Part shown: piece after piece, positions 35,701 to 44,706 of the stretch
Position numbering within the stretch: the first letter of the stretch is position 1
How the letters are laid out: the number at the start of each line of letters is the position of its first letter
NCBI RefSeq assembly: GCF_019209935.1
Contig: NZ_JAHUTN010000002.1
Coordinates: 248,001-312,000 of the forward strand
Source of the DNA: Corynebacterium sp. TAE3-ERU16
GTDB lineage: Bacteria; Actinomycetota; Actinomycetes; Mycobacteriales; Mycobacteriaceae
Reading direction: 5' to 3'
Length of the DNA: 64,000 nucleotides
Position numbers and translations under genes: made by a program
The notes under the pieces: generated by a model
The model's database searches: none
What the model was told of the DNA's origin: nothing
The model's input: the letters and a program-made list of their open reading frames with translations, nothing else

Positions 35701-36459
35701 GTGGCCGGGGAGGGTGGAGGTGATGCCCACCGCGTCAGGCCCGTGGTGGAACGCGAGCTGTGCGACGAGCGCCCGGACCAGTCCCTCCGCCCCCGGACCG
35801 TGTATCCCGATCACCGGGAAAGCACCCAGGTGCACGGCGAACGGGACATCGCGGACGACGCCGATGGTGTGCATCATCTGCCGCAACGCCACCATGCAGA
35901 CCGGATCGAGGTCCTCCGGAGCCCCGGTGTCGGAGACGGTGACCGGGGTGCACAGTCGAACCGGCCCCAGTCCGACCCTGATCTCGAGGGCGTCGGGATC
36001 GGTCGCACGTCGCTCCCACATCCTCGGAGAACCGGCCCGACCGTGCAGACTCACCGGATCGGGGTGGTGGTGAAACTCGGAGATCCGCTGTTCCGCGGCA
36101 TTCCGGCGGGCGCGTTCTGTGACGGCGGACAGGTGCCGGAGGTACACCCTCCGTTGTTCGTCGGGGTCATCCGCACCGGTGGGATTGACCATGGCGAACA
36201 TGCTCACCAGCATCATCAGGGGAAAGATGAGCAACCCGGGGTTCATCCCCCGACCGCCCATCACCATCAGGCCGATCATCGCCGCCAGGACCAGCACCAT
36301 GACCAGGGGCATGAGCAGGCGTACCAGGGGAATGGGACGGGGCCTGGCGGCAGGGGGAACCGGATCGACGTGCAGCTCGCCGGTCGGGGGCGGTGGTGCG
36401 GGTTCACGTTCAGCGGGGCTCAGGGGAACGACGATTCCGTCGTTTCGGGGAGAGGGCAC
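32800..36459 (-). CDS. eccC4: Type VII secretion ATPase EccC (fused EccCa-EccCb)
   Basis: The 1219-residue FtsK/SpoIIIE-type motor. Residues 42-91 hold two membrane helices (VRLLMPLVMVLVLAAMIGLMV, LLIFPLMMLVSMFAMV). Three ATPase domains follow: D1 with Walker A GATGSGKS (426-433) and a full Walker B LLIVIDE (534-540); D2 with GGPQTGKST (777-785) and a Walker B lacking the Glu (FLVVDGW); D3 with GSRGSGKST (1026-1034) and IFLIIEDHD. D1 is the essential motor, D2/D3 bind substrates in studied systems. I chose the GTG at 36459 because GAGGAA lies 7 nt upstream. It diverges from eccD across a 310-bp promoter region. Confidence 0.95.
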   Translation of the reverse strand: MPSPRNDGIVVPLSPAEREPAPPPPTGELHVDPVPPAARPRPIPLVRLLMPLVMVLVLAAMIGLMVMGGRGMNPGLLIFPLMMLVSMFAMVNPTGADDPDEQRRVYLRHLSAVTERARRNAAEQRISEFHHHPDPVSLHGRAGSPRMWERRATDPDALEIRVGLGPVRLCTPVTVSDTGAPEDLDPVCMVALRQMMHTIGVVRDVPFAVHLGAFPVIGIHGPGAEGLVRALVAQLAFHHGPDAVGITSTLPGHGWTKWLPHSRRPGSAAFRVLITGPGYRDGLAIGGDVTTVIDIDSRPGTELGEIARTDGLLLYVDGSVSVVSGVGQEELGTADTLTQEEITALARSMTGYRRPRSDTGPDTGADLLALLGLGRVSELSGTELWNRRGGDRLAVPIGVDDSGKPVVLDIRESAHGGVGPHGLCIGATGSGKSELLRTLVIALVATHTPEELNLVLVDFKGGATFLGLEGLPHTSAVITNLSDEAHLVERMHDAISGEMNRRQELLRRAGGFANVTEHNAAARERDDLEPLPALLIVIDEFSELLGQHPDFADLFTAVGRLGRSLQVHLLLASQRLDEGRLRGLESHLSYRIGLKTFSAAESRQVLGVPDAYFLPPKPGTGYLRAEAEQLTRFRAAYVSAPTQVESHTGPPARGTGSEVRHYDAWSDVDVDEVRPPAGPAESRGTGPTILDSVVSAAVTAARARGMAAHRIWLPPLPASIGLGEIHRIAGSPDHPRRPGEPGFLTCALGIIDRPFLQRQDPYSVDFTGTGGHMAVCGGPQTGKSTTLRSIMLSLAVTHGSGDVRFYVLDYGGRSLGDLGVLPHVAGCAGRGEPEKTRRIIDEVIGLIDEAEHRHTFLVVDGWQSVVEISDDLRDCFSRIAAEGPGSRVHLIVATQRWTSIRPAIRDLISHRMELKLTEPLDSLVNRRAQESLPSLPGRGITGEGEPMLTANSGAQDLAHVLRRSQESGSVPVPRLRELPGNIPLADLRSGEHAAGPAGGILFGVGGPRLEPLDWHPEVDGHLLCLGSRGSGKSTLVSTIVSGITALGPESARMVVLDPRRTHLGALDESMVAVYAATSDAVVAAVTNTLATLSGRLPGIDVTAQQLRDRSWWSGPEIFLIIEDHDLLADGVLTPLRALIPHARDIGLHVVLTRKSGGASRALYDPFISELRDQSPAVLLLDADRDEGSLFGIRPVPQPPGRGTWMTRGTVQGTCQTARP

Positions 36460-36769
36460 GGCGGTTCCTCGTGCTTTCCGGGGGTCAACTCCGGCGGATC
36501 CACTCCCGGAGGCTCTCCACCGTCGCCCGTCACAATTCAGCGCGGTGATGGATGGTGCGTGACGGTGCGACGGTCGATGCCGCGGTGTGGTGTCCGTCGG
36601 AAAACGTGCCCGGATCCCCAAATCCGGCTGGACTTACAGGCAATTATAGGCCATCCTAAGTTCGGTTGCACATGTTCTACCCGGCCCGTCGGCAGGGCCC
36701 CTCATCACCCGGGATCCGCCGCAGGCCTATCCGACCATGCCGTACGCGACCATCACACAGGGGGAACCA
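36460..36769. promoter_or_regulatory. Divergent eccC / eccD promoter region
   Basis: 310 bases without a gene. On the minus strand a perfect TATAAT (36643-36648) is the likely eccC -10, giving a 177-nt leader; a hairpin CCGGAT/ATCCGG (36610-36615, 36622-36627) lies in that leader. The -35 is weak (GTGCAA at 17 nt). For eccD I see no equally good promoter; AATTATAG on the plus strand overlaps the same site, so the two directions may compete. Confidence 0.55.
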
Positions 36770-38164
36770 GTGGCCGTCGACCACGCTCTCCGCATCACCG
36801 TCCGGATAACACCGGACGCAGTTGATCTCCATCCGGACGCCCCCGGCCTTCCGCCACCGGAGATAGACCTCGTCCTACCCGTGCACGCCAGTATCGCCGA
36901 GATCCTCCCGGAGATCCTGGATCTCGCCGGACTGCCCGGACACCCCGGCCCCTGGGTGGCCTCCACCGCAGTGGGGGTTCCTGTGGAGACCGCGATCCCG
37001 CTGACCCACACGGCCCTCCGACAGGGTGGGATTCTCGTGCTGTCACCGGGAACCATCCCGGACGCACCGGTTCTCCGGGATGCCGCGGAGATCCTCTCCG
37101 ACGGGAATCAGCACGACTCCCCCCGCGGTCTCGGAACAGCCGCCGCCCTGACCGGTATGATCGCCTGTGCGGCACTGGCGGTCACGGGCGCTTTTCCCGG
37201 AAGCGATCTCCTGCCCGGCCCTCTGCGGCTCGGACTGCTGGGGCTGCTCTGTCTCGTGGTCGCGTCCCGGATCAGCTCCCGGGAGAATGACGCGGCGAGC
37301 TCTGCGATCACGGTACTGGTGACCGGGGTCGTGATCTCATCCGTTGCCGCGGTGGTCACGGGGATTCTCGGTGGAACTCCGATCACCGGGGGAAGGCCGG
37401 ATACCGCCGTGGGAGCCGCTGCCGTCGGTGGGTGTCTCACCGGCGCGGTTGTTCTCTGCCTCTGCGGTTTCTGTTGCCGCGTGAAACCGGAACCCGCCGC
37501 GATGTTGGCCACCGGCATCCTTCTCGCGCTGTCGGGGGCCTGCGTTTTCCCCGTGGCCCGCGACTACCCGGGGGTGGCCGCCGCAGTGACGGGCTTCGCA
37601 CTGATCGGCGTCACCCTTCTGCCGTCCCTCACCATCAGGGCGGCTGGCCTCACTGTTCCGCGGTTGCCCCCGTCCGGTGAGTACACGGGAACCCCGGAGG
37701 ATCCTGACCCGGATGTCGGCGAACACGCGGCGTACGCCCGGAGCCTGCTTTCCGGGGCACTCGCCGGAACCGCACTACTGGGTGGTTCGGGTGTCCTCGC
37801 TGTGGGATGGTCCGGAGGTGGTTTTCCCGCGGCGCTGTGTCTGACCACGACCATCGCCACTGTTCTCCATGCTCTCCGGCACCGGGATCCGCTGGCGGTC
37901 TGGGCACTGTGGATCTGGGCGTTGTCCGGTGCCTCAGGGACCGTCCTCGCGGGAATCCGGTCCGATTCGGTGGGTGTCGTGGCCGTCAGCTCGGTCACGG
38001 CCGTGGCCGTCCTCACCGCCCCGTGGTGGGGCCGTTGCGTAGCGGAGTTCCGACCGGTGGCGGTCAACTGGATGGAACGGCTGGAGACTCTCGCCGTCGC
38101 CGCGGCTCTCCCCCTCGCCGCACACATCCTCGGTGTGTTCGCCCTGATCCGGGGACTCGGATGA
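36770..38164 (+). CDS. eccD4: Type VII secretion channel protein EccD
   Basis: 464 residues. Residues ~7-95 are the cytosolic ubiquitin-like domain (LRITVRITPDAVDLHPDAP, ILPEILDLAGLPG), followed by about 11 hydrophobic helices (first at GTAAALTGMIACAALAVTGAF). EccD forms most of the inner-membrane channel. I chose the GTG at 36770 (AGGGGGA 4-5 nt upstream); an ATG at 36737 would add 11 residues with no ribosome-binding site. Its stop overlaps mycP (ATGA). Confidence 0.92.
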   Translation: MAVDHALRITVRITPDAVDLHPDAPGLPPPEIDLVLPVHASIAEILPEILDLAGLPGHPGPWVASTAVGVPVETAIPLTHTALRQGGILVLSPGTIPDAPVLRDAAEILSDGNQHDSPRGLGTAAALTGMIACAALAVTGAFPGSDLLPGPLRLGLLGLLCLVVASRISSRENDAASSAITVLVTGVVISSVAAVVTGILGGTPITGGRPDTAVGAAAVGGCLTGAVVLCLCGFCCRVKPEPAAMLATGILLALSGACVFPVARDYPGVAAAVTGFALIGVTLLPSLTIRAAGLTVPRLPPSGEYTGTPEDPDPDVGEHAAYARSLLSGALAGTALLGGSGVLAVGWSGGGFPAALCLTTTIATVLHALRHRDPLAVWALWIWALSGASGTVLAGIRSDSVGVVAVSSVTAVAVLTAPWWGRCVAEFRPVAVNWMERLETLAVAAALPLAAHILGVFALIRGLG

Positions 38165-39393
38165 GAAGGATCCTGACCGGTTCCGGAATCGCGGTGATGT
38201 GCGTCTGCGTCGTAGTGCCGGCGTGCGCGGAGCCTTCTCCCGGTCGACTCCCCGACCCGGACTGCGCGGTCGTCGTTCCGGCCTCCCCCGCTGACGTTCC
38301 CGCCCCGGACGATGTCCCGGAATCGCTGGCGGTGGCCCACCGGTTCGCCACCGGAGCCGGCGTCCGGGTCGCTGTCATCGACACGGGCATCACCCCGCAT
38401 CCGCGTCTACCTCCGGTCATTCCCGGTGGTGACCTCGTTGTCGTCGGGGAACGGCGGGAGGATGAGCCTCCGCTGCCCGACGGAGCGGTGGATGACTGTG
38501 ACGGGCACGGCACGATCGTCGCGGGCATTCTCGCCGCCAACCCGTCCCCGGACGACGGTGTCGTCGGGGTTGCTCCGGGAGTGGAGCTGATCAGTATCCG
38601 GCAGACCAGCAGCCGCCGCGCCGCGGAAACGGTCGGTGCGGGCGGTAGCCTCGCCTCCCTCACAGATGCCATCAACCTCGCACTGGACGGGGGCGCCCGC
38701 GTGATCAACATCTCGCTCGTCAGTTGCCTTCCTCCCGGCACCGCAGACCGGATCGACACCCACGAATTCGATGCCGCGCTCGCCCGCGCGGAGGAGCAGG
38801 GGACGGTGGTCGTCGCCGCGGCGGGCAACGCGGATGAACGGTGTCCGGAGGACAGCACCGTGCTGCCCGCCCACCGACCCACCGTCGTTTCCGTGTCATC
38901 CCTGGACACCGCACACACCATCGCAGGATATTCGGTCGCCGGCCCAGCCCCCCTGTTGTCCGCTCCGGGCCGGGTCCCCCTCGCGCTGTCCCCGGATGGT
39001 GTGGGGTTCACCGTCGGGCTGGCGGAGCCGTCGGGTCCCCGGGAATTCGAGGGCACGAGCTTCTCGGCTCCGGTCATCAGCGGGACAGCGGCCCTGTTGA
39101 TGGAGCTGCATCCGGCCGATTCCGCCGCGGGAATCCGGGCCCGGCTGGCCGGAGCCGTCGACCCGGCCACCGGAGCGGTGGATCCGGCGGAAGCGGTGAC
39201 TCACCTCCCCTCCGATTACCGGGGCATCCCGCATCCCGTCACGGTCACCGCACCCGTTGAGCCCCCCGACGGGGTCCGGGTCCGGACCGGAGTGACCGTG
39301 ACGATTCTGCTGTGCGTCGTCGGGCTGATGCTGATCATCCGGCGCACGGCACGCTTCCGGTTGCGGCGGACCGGACGGCACGCGGGTCAGTAG
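38161..39393 (+). CDS. mycP4: Mycosin serine protease MycP
   Basis: A 410-residue subtilisin-type protease of type VII systems. Signal peptide 1-23; catalytic triad Asp74 (VAVIDTGITPH), His116 (CDGHGTIVAG) and Ser300 (GTSFSAPVISG); oxyanion Asn in AAAGNADERC; membrane anchor ~376-394 (GVTVTILLCVVGLMLIIRR) with a short basic cytosolic tail. Overlaps the eccD stop by 4 nt, and its 3' end overlaps the convergent eccB gene by 7 nt. Confidence 0.96.
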   Translation: MRRILTGSGIAVMCVCVVVPACAEPSPGRLPDPDCAVVVPASPADVPAPDDVPESLAVAHRFATGAGVRVAVIDTGITPHPRLPPVIPGGDLVVVGERREDEPPLPDGAVDDCDGHGTIVAGILAANPSPDDGVVGVAPGVELISIRQTSSRRAAETVGAGGSLASLTDAINLALDGGARVINISLVSCLPPGTADRIDTHEFDAALARAEEQGTVVVAAAGNADERCPEDSTVLPAHRPTVVSVSSLDTAHTIAGYSVAGPAPLLSAPGRVPLALSPDGVGFTVGLAEPSGPREFEGTSFSAPVISGTAALLMELHPADSAAGIRARLAGAVDPATGAVDPAEAVTHLPSDYRGIPHPVTVTAPVEPPDGVRVRTGVTVTILLCVVGLMLIIRRTARFRLRRTGRHAGQ

Positions 39394-40646
39394 CGTGGCT
39401 CGAGTGCCCGCTCCCGGGTCAGCGATTCACCGGCGGGCAGCAGCCGGATGATGGACCAGGGTGCACGAGCGGGGCTTCCGACCCCGATGACGGCGAGTTC
39501 TCCGGCGGTGCCGACACTGTGCCTGAGCCCGGTGTCGGCGATGAGATAGTAGCCGTGACCGGTGTCCACGCCGATCCCGTTGACGACGGTCGGTGCGTAC
39601 CGGGTGGCGGTGGAATCCCCGGACAGGGCGACACCTGCCCCCGGCGCGTAGATCCCCGGACCGGGCGCCGTGTCACCGATGACACCCAGGTGCCCGTCGT
39701 CGCCGATCGCACAGATCGCCTCCTGCTCCGGGTCGATCCAGTCGAGTGCCGTCGCAGGGAGCCTGATGTCCTCGGGTGTAGCGTCCGGGCGCGCGGCCGG
39801 CCCGTCCTGGGGCACCGCACGTTCCGCGGCGCCGAGATCGAGCAGTATCCCCCGTTGCAGTGGACTCAACCGGAGTATCCCGTCCGCGCGCAGCAACCAG
39901 GATTCCCTGCCGCTGCTCAGCAGCACCCCGGAGTTCGGCGGGCGCTCGTACGGGGGTAGTTCGCGGATCGCATTGAGTATCTCGGGTGGAGGCTCCCAGA
40001 CCGGGGTCTGCGCCGTGATCCCGAGACGTCGACGCAGTACCCTCCCGAACCGGGTGGTCGGATCCGGCAGAGCCACACGGCCCACGGCGGTGACGACGTG
40101 ATCCACCCCGCCTACCCTCGCGTAGACCCCGGAATCCGCTGGCGGTGGGGCTGGTGGTGGACCGAAGGCGACCGTGACGTCGACGGTGGACTGGCACACG
40201 CTCCACACCAGATCGTCCGGGATCGTCTCGGCGACAGCTCCGGGTGCGCCCGGTATTCCGACGGGCACACCGCGGTCCAGTTCGGCGAGCACCGAGTCCG
40301 CGGCATTCACGGGCTCCACGTCGGATCCCGCGATCAACCGTGCGGAGACCAGGTTGCCGACGGGATGGAGACGACCGTCTATCCGCGAATAGAGGGCACC
40401 CGACTCCGCCCTCACGACAGCGGCGTCCCCCGGGTCGGGTTCGGGGACGAAGAGTGCCAACGCTCCGGATGCGAGCCCGGCGAGCACGCATCCGGCGACA
40501 CCGAAGAGGATTCCCCGGCGGCGCCTGCCGAGTGGGTCATGGATCATCCGGGTGTCGCCTGTGACGAGACCGTGTTCCAGGCGGCGGACGAGAAACCTGT
40601 GACCGCTGACCTGGGCGCGGGTGGTCGGAAGCGGGAAATGGTTCAT
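39387..40646 (-). CDS. eccB4: Type VII secretion protein EccB
   Basis: 419 residues: a cytosolic N-terminus of about 44 residues (PTTRAQVSGHRFLVRRLEHGLV, the conserved EccB start), one membrane helix at 45-67 (GILFGVAGCVLAGLASGALALFV) and a large periplasmic part (SGALYSRIDGRLHPVGNLVSARL, GHGYYLIADTGLRHSV). ATG start with GGAG 6 nt upstream; a TTG precedes it. Convergent with mycP, same arrangement as ESX-4 of M. tuberculosis. Confidence 0.94.
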   Translation of the reverse strand: MNHFPLPTTRAQVSGHRFLVRRLEHGLVTGDTRMIHDPLGRRRRGILFGVAGCVLAGLASGALALFVPEPDPGDAAVVRAESGALYSRIDGRLHPVGNLVSARLIAGSDVEPVNAADSVLAELDRGVPVGIPGAPGAVAETIPDDLVWSVCQSTVDVTVAFGPPPAPPPADSGVYARVGGVDHVVTAVGRVALPDPTTRFGRVLRRRLGITAQTPVWEPPPEILNAIRELPPYERPPNSGVLLSSGRESWLLRADGILRLSPLQRGILLDLGAAERAVPQDGPAARPDATPEDIRLPATALDWIDPEQEAICAIGDDGHLGVIGDTAPGPGIYAPGAGVALSGDSTATRYAPTVVNGIGVDTGHGYYLIADTGLRHSVGTAGELAVIGVGSPARAPWSIIRLLPAGESLTRERALEPRY

Positions 40647-40757
40647 CAAGGGCTCCAGCGGCGGGGGAGGGACTGGGGCACGTCGAACCCGTGTTCCGCG
40701 CCCTTGATCGCGGAATCACGGCTCCGGTCGGGCGTCCCCTGCGCACCGGACCGGTTG

Positions 40758-40779
40758 ACGGAGATCGTGGGATCTCCGT
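40758..40779 (-). terminator. Hairpin downstream of the large membrane protein gene
   Basis: ACGGAGATC-GTGG-GATCTCCGT, a perfect 9-bp stem with a 4-nt loop, 71 nt past the stop at 40850 and before the eccB start. Confidence 0.6.
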
Positions 40780-40849
40780 GACCGACTGTCTTCACGTCAT
40801 GTTATCGCCTCTGCAGCCGGTATGGAACCCCGGGCGCGGAGAGTGCGCA

Positions 40850-43414
40850 CTATTCGGCCGCCTCGGCGGCTTCGCGCCGCTCCTTCTCCAGTTCGGACTC
40901 GAAGTGTTCCGCCGGACCCTTCAGGAGCCTGCTCGGCCGATGGTGGTACGGACGCAGGCCGTCACCTGAATTCGCCGGAGCGACTCCGGCTTCCGCACGG
41001 GTCGGCAGCGGGGGCAGTGGTTCAGGTGAGTTGCCGGGACGACGCATCCGGTCCAGCTCCGAATCGGTGAACCACTCGTTGACGGCGTAGATCGAGACCT
41101 GCCGGTCCTTGTACACGGGCGTGACACCCGGGGTGTTCCAGAGCTCGACCTCCATCTCCGGCACCGGCTCCTGGAAGGCCCAGAAGTTCGGCGGTGAGAC
41201 ATAGATGTAGCGGACATTCAACTCCTGCGCCGCACGGTCGACCTCGTTCTCCATGTTCGGATGCCCGAGGTTTCCGGTACCGAGTTGGTTCGGGTTCCAG
41301 AACATGCGGTTCGTCGCGCTGGTCACCGGGACGGTCGGCCACAGATAATGCCGGAACACATTCGGCAGACCGTTGTACGGGTACATCCAGCCGGAGCCGT
41401 CCGCCGGATTGCTCATGATCGTGCCGTCGTACGCCAACGGCTGCTTCGCCAGCCAGCGGAACGCCTTCAGGTCGGTCGAATCGACCATCCGGCCGTCCCG
41501 CGCCGCCCCGATGGCGAAGTCCGAGACGAACTGCATCTCCTCGTCGGCCTCCTGCACGAGGAGAAGACCACCGATCAGTGCGGCGACGACCGTCAGCGGG
41601 ACCGAGACCACCGCGAACCTGCGGACCGGCCCCAGGAGAACCGTTCGCACCACGGTGGCGAGGGCCACCGCGGCAGCGGCGGCGGTGAACATCGCCACCG
41701 GCATCACCAGACGGTGGGGCGTGTTGTAGTGGAGGGAACCGATCTGGGTGGCCAGGCCGCTCCACCAGGTCTCCCTGAAGGGCAACAGGGAGTTCACCGT
41801 GACAACCACGCTGATGAACCAGAACAGCGGAGCCCACAAGTTCCGGCGCCACAGGATCAGGATCACCCCACCCACGGCAGCGGCCCAGAGCAGCGGCTCG
41901 TTCACCCCGAAGGCCTCGGTGTGCCGTGTCTGCATCTGGATCGCCACCCACCACGATTCACGCCGCGTCAGATCCTCGGAGGCGACGAAGGACTTGACCT
42001 CCTCGCTCTGACCGAGACCGGTGAGGATCTGCGGGAGCAGGATGATCGTCGCGACGAGGCCTGTCGCCGCGAGAACCAGGAAGTCACGGATCCGGGGGCA
42101 GATCCGTTCCCCGTGGTTCGTCGGGCGACGGGTGGGACGCCACAACAGGTCCAGGATCCACCACAGCCCGAGAACGAGAACGACGATGGTGGCGGCGGAG
42201 GGGTGTGTCTCGATCATGCCGATGAAGACGAGGGCCGCGGCGAATGCACGGACCGGGGCCGCCGGAACCGACATGAATAGCGCCAGAACGATGAAGGCCA
42301 TCCCGATGGACGCCAGGTAGGGCCATGCCCCGACGTAGTAGCCGATCCAGTACAGGACCGGCATGGGTACCACGATGATCGCGGCGAATCCGGCCGCGAT
42401 CTGCGCGGTCAATCCCCGGTTCCCGACCATCCGCCACGCCAGCACGGACACCGCCAGGGGAAGAAGCAGCGCTGGAAGCACGATCGAGGTGAGGTTGATC
42501 GCCGCGATGGGGGACATTCCGGTCAGTTCCCGAACGATCGCCGCGCCGGCGTGCCAGGCCGTGGGATAGAACAGCACCTCCCGCGACTCGGTGTTCTGGA
42601 GCTCGCCCATCCTGGTCGGGGACGCGACGCCGGTCTCCTGGATGAAGCGCACGACACTCGCGTGCCAGTGCACGTCCCACCCCTGGAAAATGTTCTCCAG
42701 CCCGTACCTCGTCTCCCGGAGGAGACCGAGACTGCGGGACGTCAGCAGGACGAACGCGACCAGTACGCCGGAGGCGGGAAGAACCCACACGGGGTCGAAG
42801 ATGGAACCTGCGAGCCAACGTTCCTCGCGACGCCGGGACCGTTCACGGACTTCCTCCGCACTGCGCAGACCCGGTTCGGGAGCGATCTCCCGTGGTGTCC
42901 GGGGGGCGGAGACGCTGTCGTCCCCCGTCTCCGGGGGATCGGATTCCTCCTCCACGGAAGCCGGGGCGACGGATCCCGCGTCGGCACAGGGTTCGGTGGT
43001 TCCGGATGCCACCCGGTGAGTCGGGTGTGTTCCGCCGCCGGTGTCGTCGGTCTCCGTGTCAGCGGAACCGTCACCGAGCTCTTCATCCGTGTCCCGGGAA
43101 GCACTGTGCCCCCGCGCCGTTGTTCCCCCGTCCCCCCGGGCCTTCGAGAAGTTCCTCCGGGTGACCGCCAGCGCAGACAACCGCCAGCAGACCGCGAGGA
43201 TGAGAATGAAAGCGGTGAACACGGAAACGCTCCGCGTGTCGTAGGCGAAGGGGGTGAGTCCGTAGAACCAGGCGGCGAGCCCGTAGACACCGAAGGTCGC
43301 CGGCACGGCCGCCGCCGCCGCCCACGGGGCGCGGACACCGGAGACCCGGCAGATGAGGAATCCCGGGACCGTGAATACCAGTACCGAGATGAGAGCTGCC
43401 TGATACAGGTCCAT
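40850..43414 (-). CDS. Large polytopic membrane protein (DUF6541 type, GT-C-like)
   Basis: 854 residues with about 13 membrane helices. After three N-terminal helices there is a ~120-residue charged, acidic linker (~95-205), then the main membrane domain, a GWDVHWHASVVRFI loop (acidic/His loop after the first core helix, as in GT-C glycosyltransferases), and a C-terminal ~230-residue soluble domain (LKAFRWLAKQPLAYDGTIMSNP, WMYPYNGLPNVFRHYLWP). This resembles actinobacterial DUF6541 proteins; a lipid-linked sugar transferase role in the envelope is likely but inferred. ATG start with AGGA 7 nt upstream. Confidence 0.75.
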   Translation of the reverse strand: MDLYQAALISVLVFTVPGFLICRVSGVRAPWAAAAAVPATFGVYGLAAWFYGLTPFAYDTRSVSVFTAFILILAVCWRLSALAVTRRNFSKARGDGGTTARGHSASRDTDEELGDGSADTETDDTGGGTHPTHRVASGTTEPCADAGSVAPASVEEESDPPETGDDSVSAPRTPREIAPEPGLRSAEEVRERSRRREERWLAGSIFDPVWVLPASGVLVAFVLLTSRSLGLLRETRYGLENIFQGWDVHWHASVVRFIQETGVASPTRMGELQNTESREVLFYPTAWHAGAAIVRELTGMSPIAAINLTSIVLPALLLPLAVSVLAWRMVGNRGLTAQIAAGFAAIIVVPMPVLYWIGYYVGAWPYLASIGMAFIVLALFMSVPAAPVRAFAAALVFIGMIETHPSAATIVVLVLGLWWILDLLWRPTRRPTNHGERICPRIRDFLVLAATGLVATIILLPQILTGLGQSEEVKSFVASEDLTRRESWWVAIQMQTRHTEAFGVNEPLLWAAAVGGVILILWRRNLWAPLFWFISVVVTVNSLLPFRETWWSGLATQIGSLHYNTPHRLVMPVAMFTAAAAAVALATVVRTVLLGPVRRFAVVSVPLTVVAALIGGLLLVQEADEEMQFVSDFAIGAARDGRMVDSTDLKAFRWLAKQPLAYDGTIMSNPADGSGWMYPYNGLPNVFRHYLWPTVPVTSATNRMFWNPNQLGTGNLGHPNMENEVDRAAQELNVRYIYVSPPNFWAFQEPVPEMEVELWNTPGVTPVYKDRQVSIYAVNEWFTDSELDRMRRPGNSPEPLPPLPTRAEAGVAPANSGDGLRPYHHRPSRLLKGPAEHFESELEKERREAAEAAE

Positions 43415-43575
43415 GGGACGTCCTCACCTCCTCGTCATCATTCGTCGACTGCCCCACGCGGCGGCGGACAATTCGTGGCCCGGACAAACGGTCCCCGGAG
43501 CCCCTTCCGCACAACGTTCAACCACCAGAGTGTAGCCCGCGGCCCCGGGTACGGTGGGCAGGACGCGCTACGGTG

Positions 43576-44538
43576 TCACCGGTTGTCCGCAGGTTCGTCC
43601 TCGAAGTGGGGGTTGTTCTCCGGACAGCCTTTCCCGCGGGCGCGGTGTTCCTCCCCCTCCAGAACCCGGACACCGCGGGTCTGCTCCGCGCGTTCGGCCA
43701 ACCCGGTGTCATCGGGATAGTCGACGCCGATCAGGGTCAGGCCTTTCGCGGGCGCGACGGGGACGAGCTGGGACCGTGTCCGTTCGTCGAGCAGCCCCTC
43801 GGTGAAACCCCGCTGCCGACGCCCCTCCCCGACCGCGAGACACGCCCCCACCAGCGAGCGGACCATCGACCAGCAGAATGCGTCCGCGGTGACCTCCGCG
43901 AGGTAGAGCTCCGGTTCCGCCGGGGTGGAGATGTCGTGCCAGGTGAATGCCTGGAGGTCGCGGACGGTCGTCGCGCCGGCCTTGGCACGGCAGAAAGCGG
44001 CGAAGTCGTTGAGCCCGGTCAGGACCTCCGCTGACTCCCGCATCGAATCGAGATCGACGGGCTTCGGCCAGTGCGCGGTGTCCCTGGACCTCGTGGGCAG
44101 GGCACCCCGCGGATGGGTGGTGACCCGGTAGGTGTAGTGCCTGCGCAGCGCGGAGAAGCGGGCGTCGAATCCTTCAGCGGCACGAACGCACCGGTGAACC
44201 CGTACATCCTCCGGGAGGAGCTTCGCGAGCCTGCGGACGAGCGTCGCCGGATCGTCGCCTATGGAGCGGGTGTTCAAGCTGGCGCGCGGTACGTCCACGT
44301 GCGCAACCTGGCCGGTGGCGTGGACACCTGCGTCGGTCCGCCCGGCGACGGTCAGCTTCGCCGGATATCTCAGGATCTTCGACAACGAATCCTCGACGGT
44401 CGCCTGCACGGTCCGGAGCTCCGCACCGCCGGAGGGCTTCTGCCGCGCCCAGCCGTGGAAATAGGTGCCGTCGTACGCGAGATCGAGGCGAAGTCGGATC
44501 AGGCCCGGGTCATCAGCGGTGGAGTGCAGGTCTTTCAC
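43576..44538 (-). CDS. truA: tRNA pseudouridine(38-40) synthase TruA
   Basis: Isomerises U38-40 in the anticodon arm. 320 residues; the catalytic Asp lies in [15 protein letters not shown], with [14 protein letters not shown] near the N-terminus and [32 protein letters not shown] in the C-terminal domain. A C-terminal extension of ~30 charged residues is extra. GTG start, with TAGACT 8 nt upstream and no ribosome-binding site, hence probably leaderless. Neighbour of rplQ as in M. tuberculosis. Confidence 0.96.
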   Translation of the reverse strand: MKDLHSTADDPGLIRLRLDLAYDGTYFHGWARQKPSGGAELRTVQATVEDSLSKILRYPAKLTVAGRTDAGVHATGQVAHVDVPRASLNTRSIGDDPATLVRRLAKLLPEDVRVHRCVRAAEGFDARFSALRRHYTYRVTTHPRGALPTRSRDTAHWPKPVDLDSMRESAEVLTGLNDFAAFCRAKAGATTVRDLQAFTWHDISTPAEPELYLAEVTADAFCWSMVRSLVGACLAVGEGRRQRGFTEGLLDERTRSQLVPVAPAKGLTLIGVDYPDDTGLAERAEQTRGVRVLEGEEHRARGKGCPENNPHFEDEPADNR

Positions 44539-44546
44539 AGCGCACG

Positions 44547-44552
44547 AGTCTA
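44547..44552 (-). promoter_or_regulatory. truA -10 element, leaderless
   Basis: TAGACT on the minus strand, 8 nt before the truA GTG. It lies downstream of the rplQ terminator, so truA has its own transcript. Confidence 0.55.
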
Positions 44553-44612
44553 CAGGTACCCGTACCGCACCGGGGTATCCGCATTGGACGGTGCTCCGGG
44601 ATGAAACACGGA

Positions 44613-44663
44613 AAACCCACGCTCCGTGGAGCCCCTGTTCCCAGGGGTACGGAGCGTGGGTTT
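44613..44663 (-). terminator. Alpha-operon terminator after rplQ
   Basis: AAACCCACGCTCCGT (44613-44627) pairs perfectly with ACGGAGCGTGGGTTT (44649-44663), a 15-bp stem; the inner CCCCTG/CAGGGG extends it. Strong terminator 43 nt past rplQ. Confidence 0.9.
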
Positions 44664-44706
44664 CCGATGGCTTCCGGTCGAAGGTCCGGAGTGGACGGAG
44701 GGAGAA

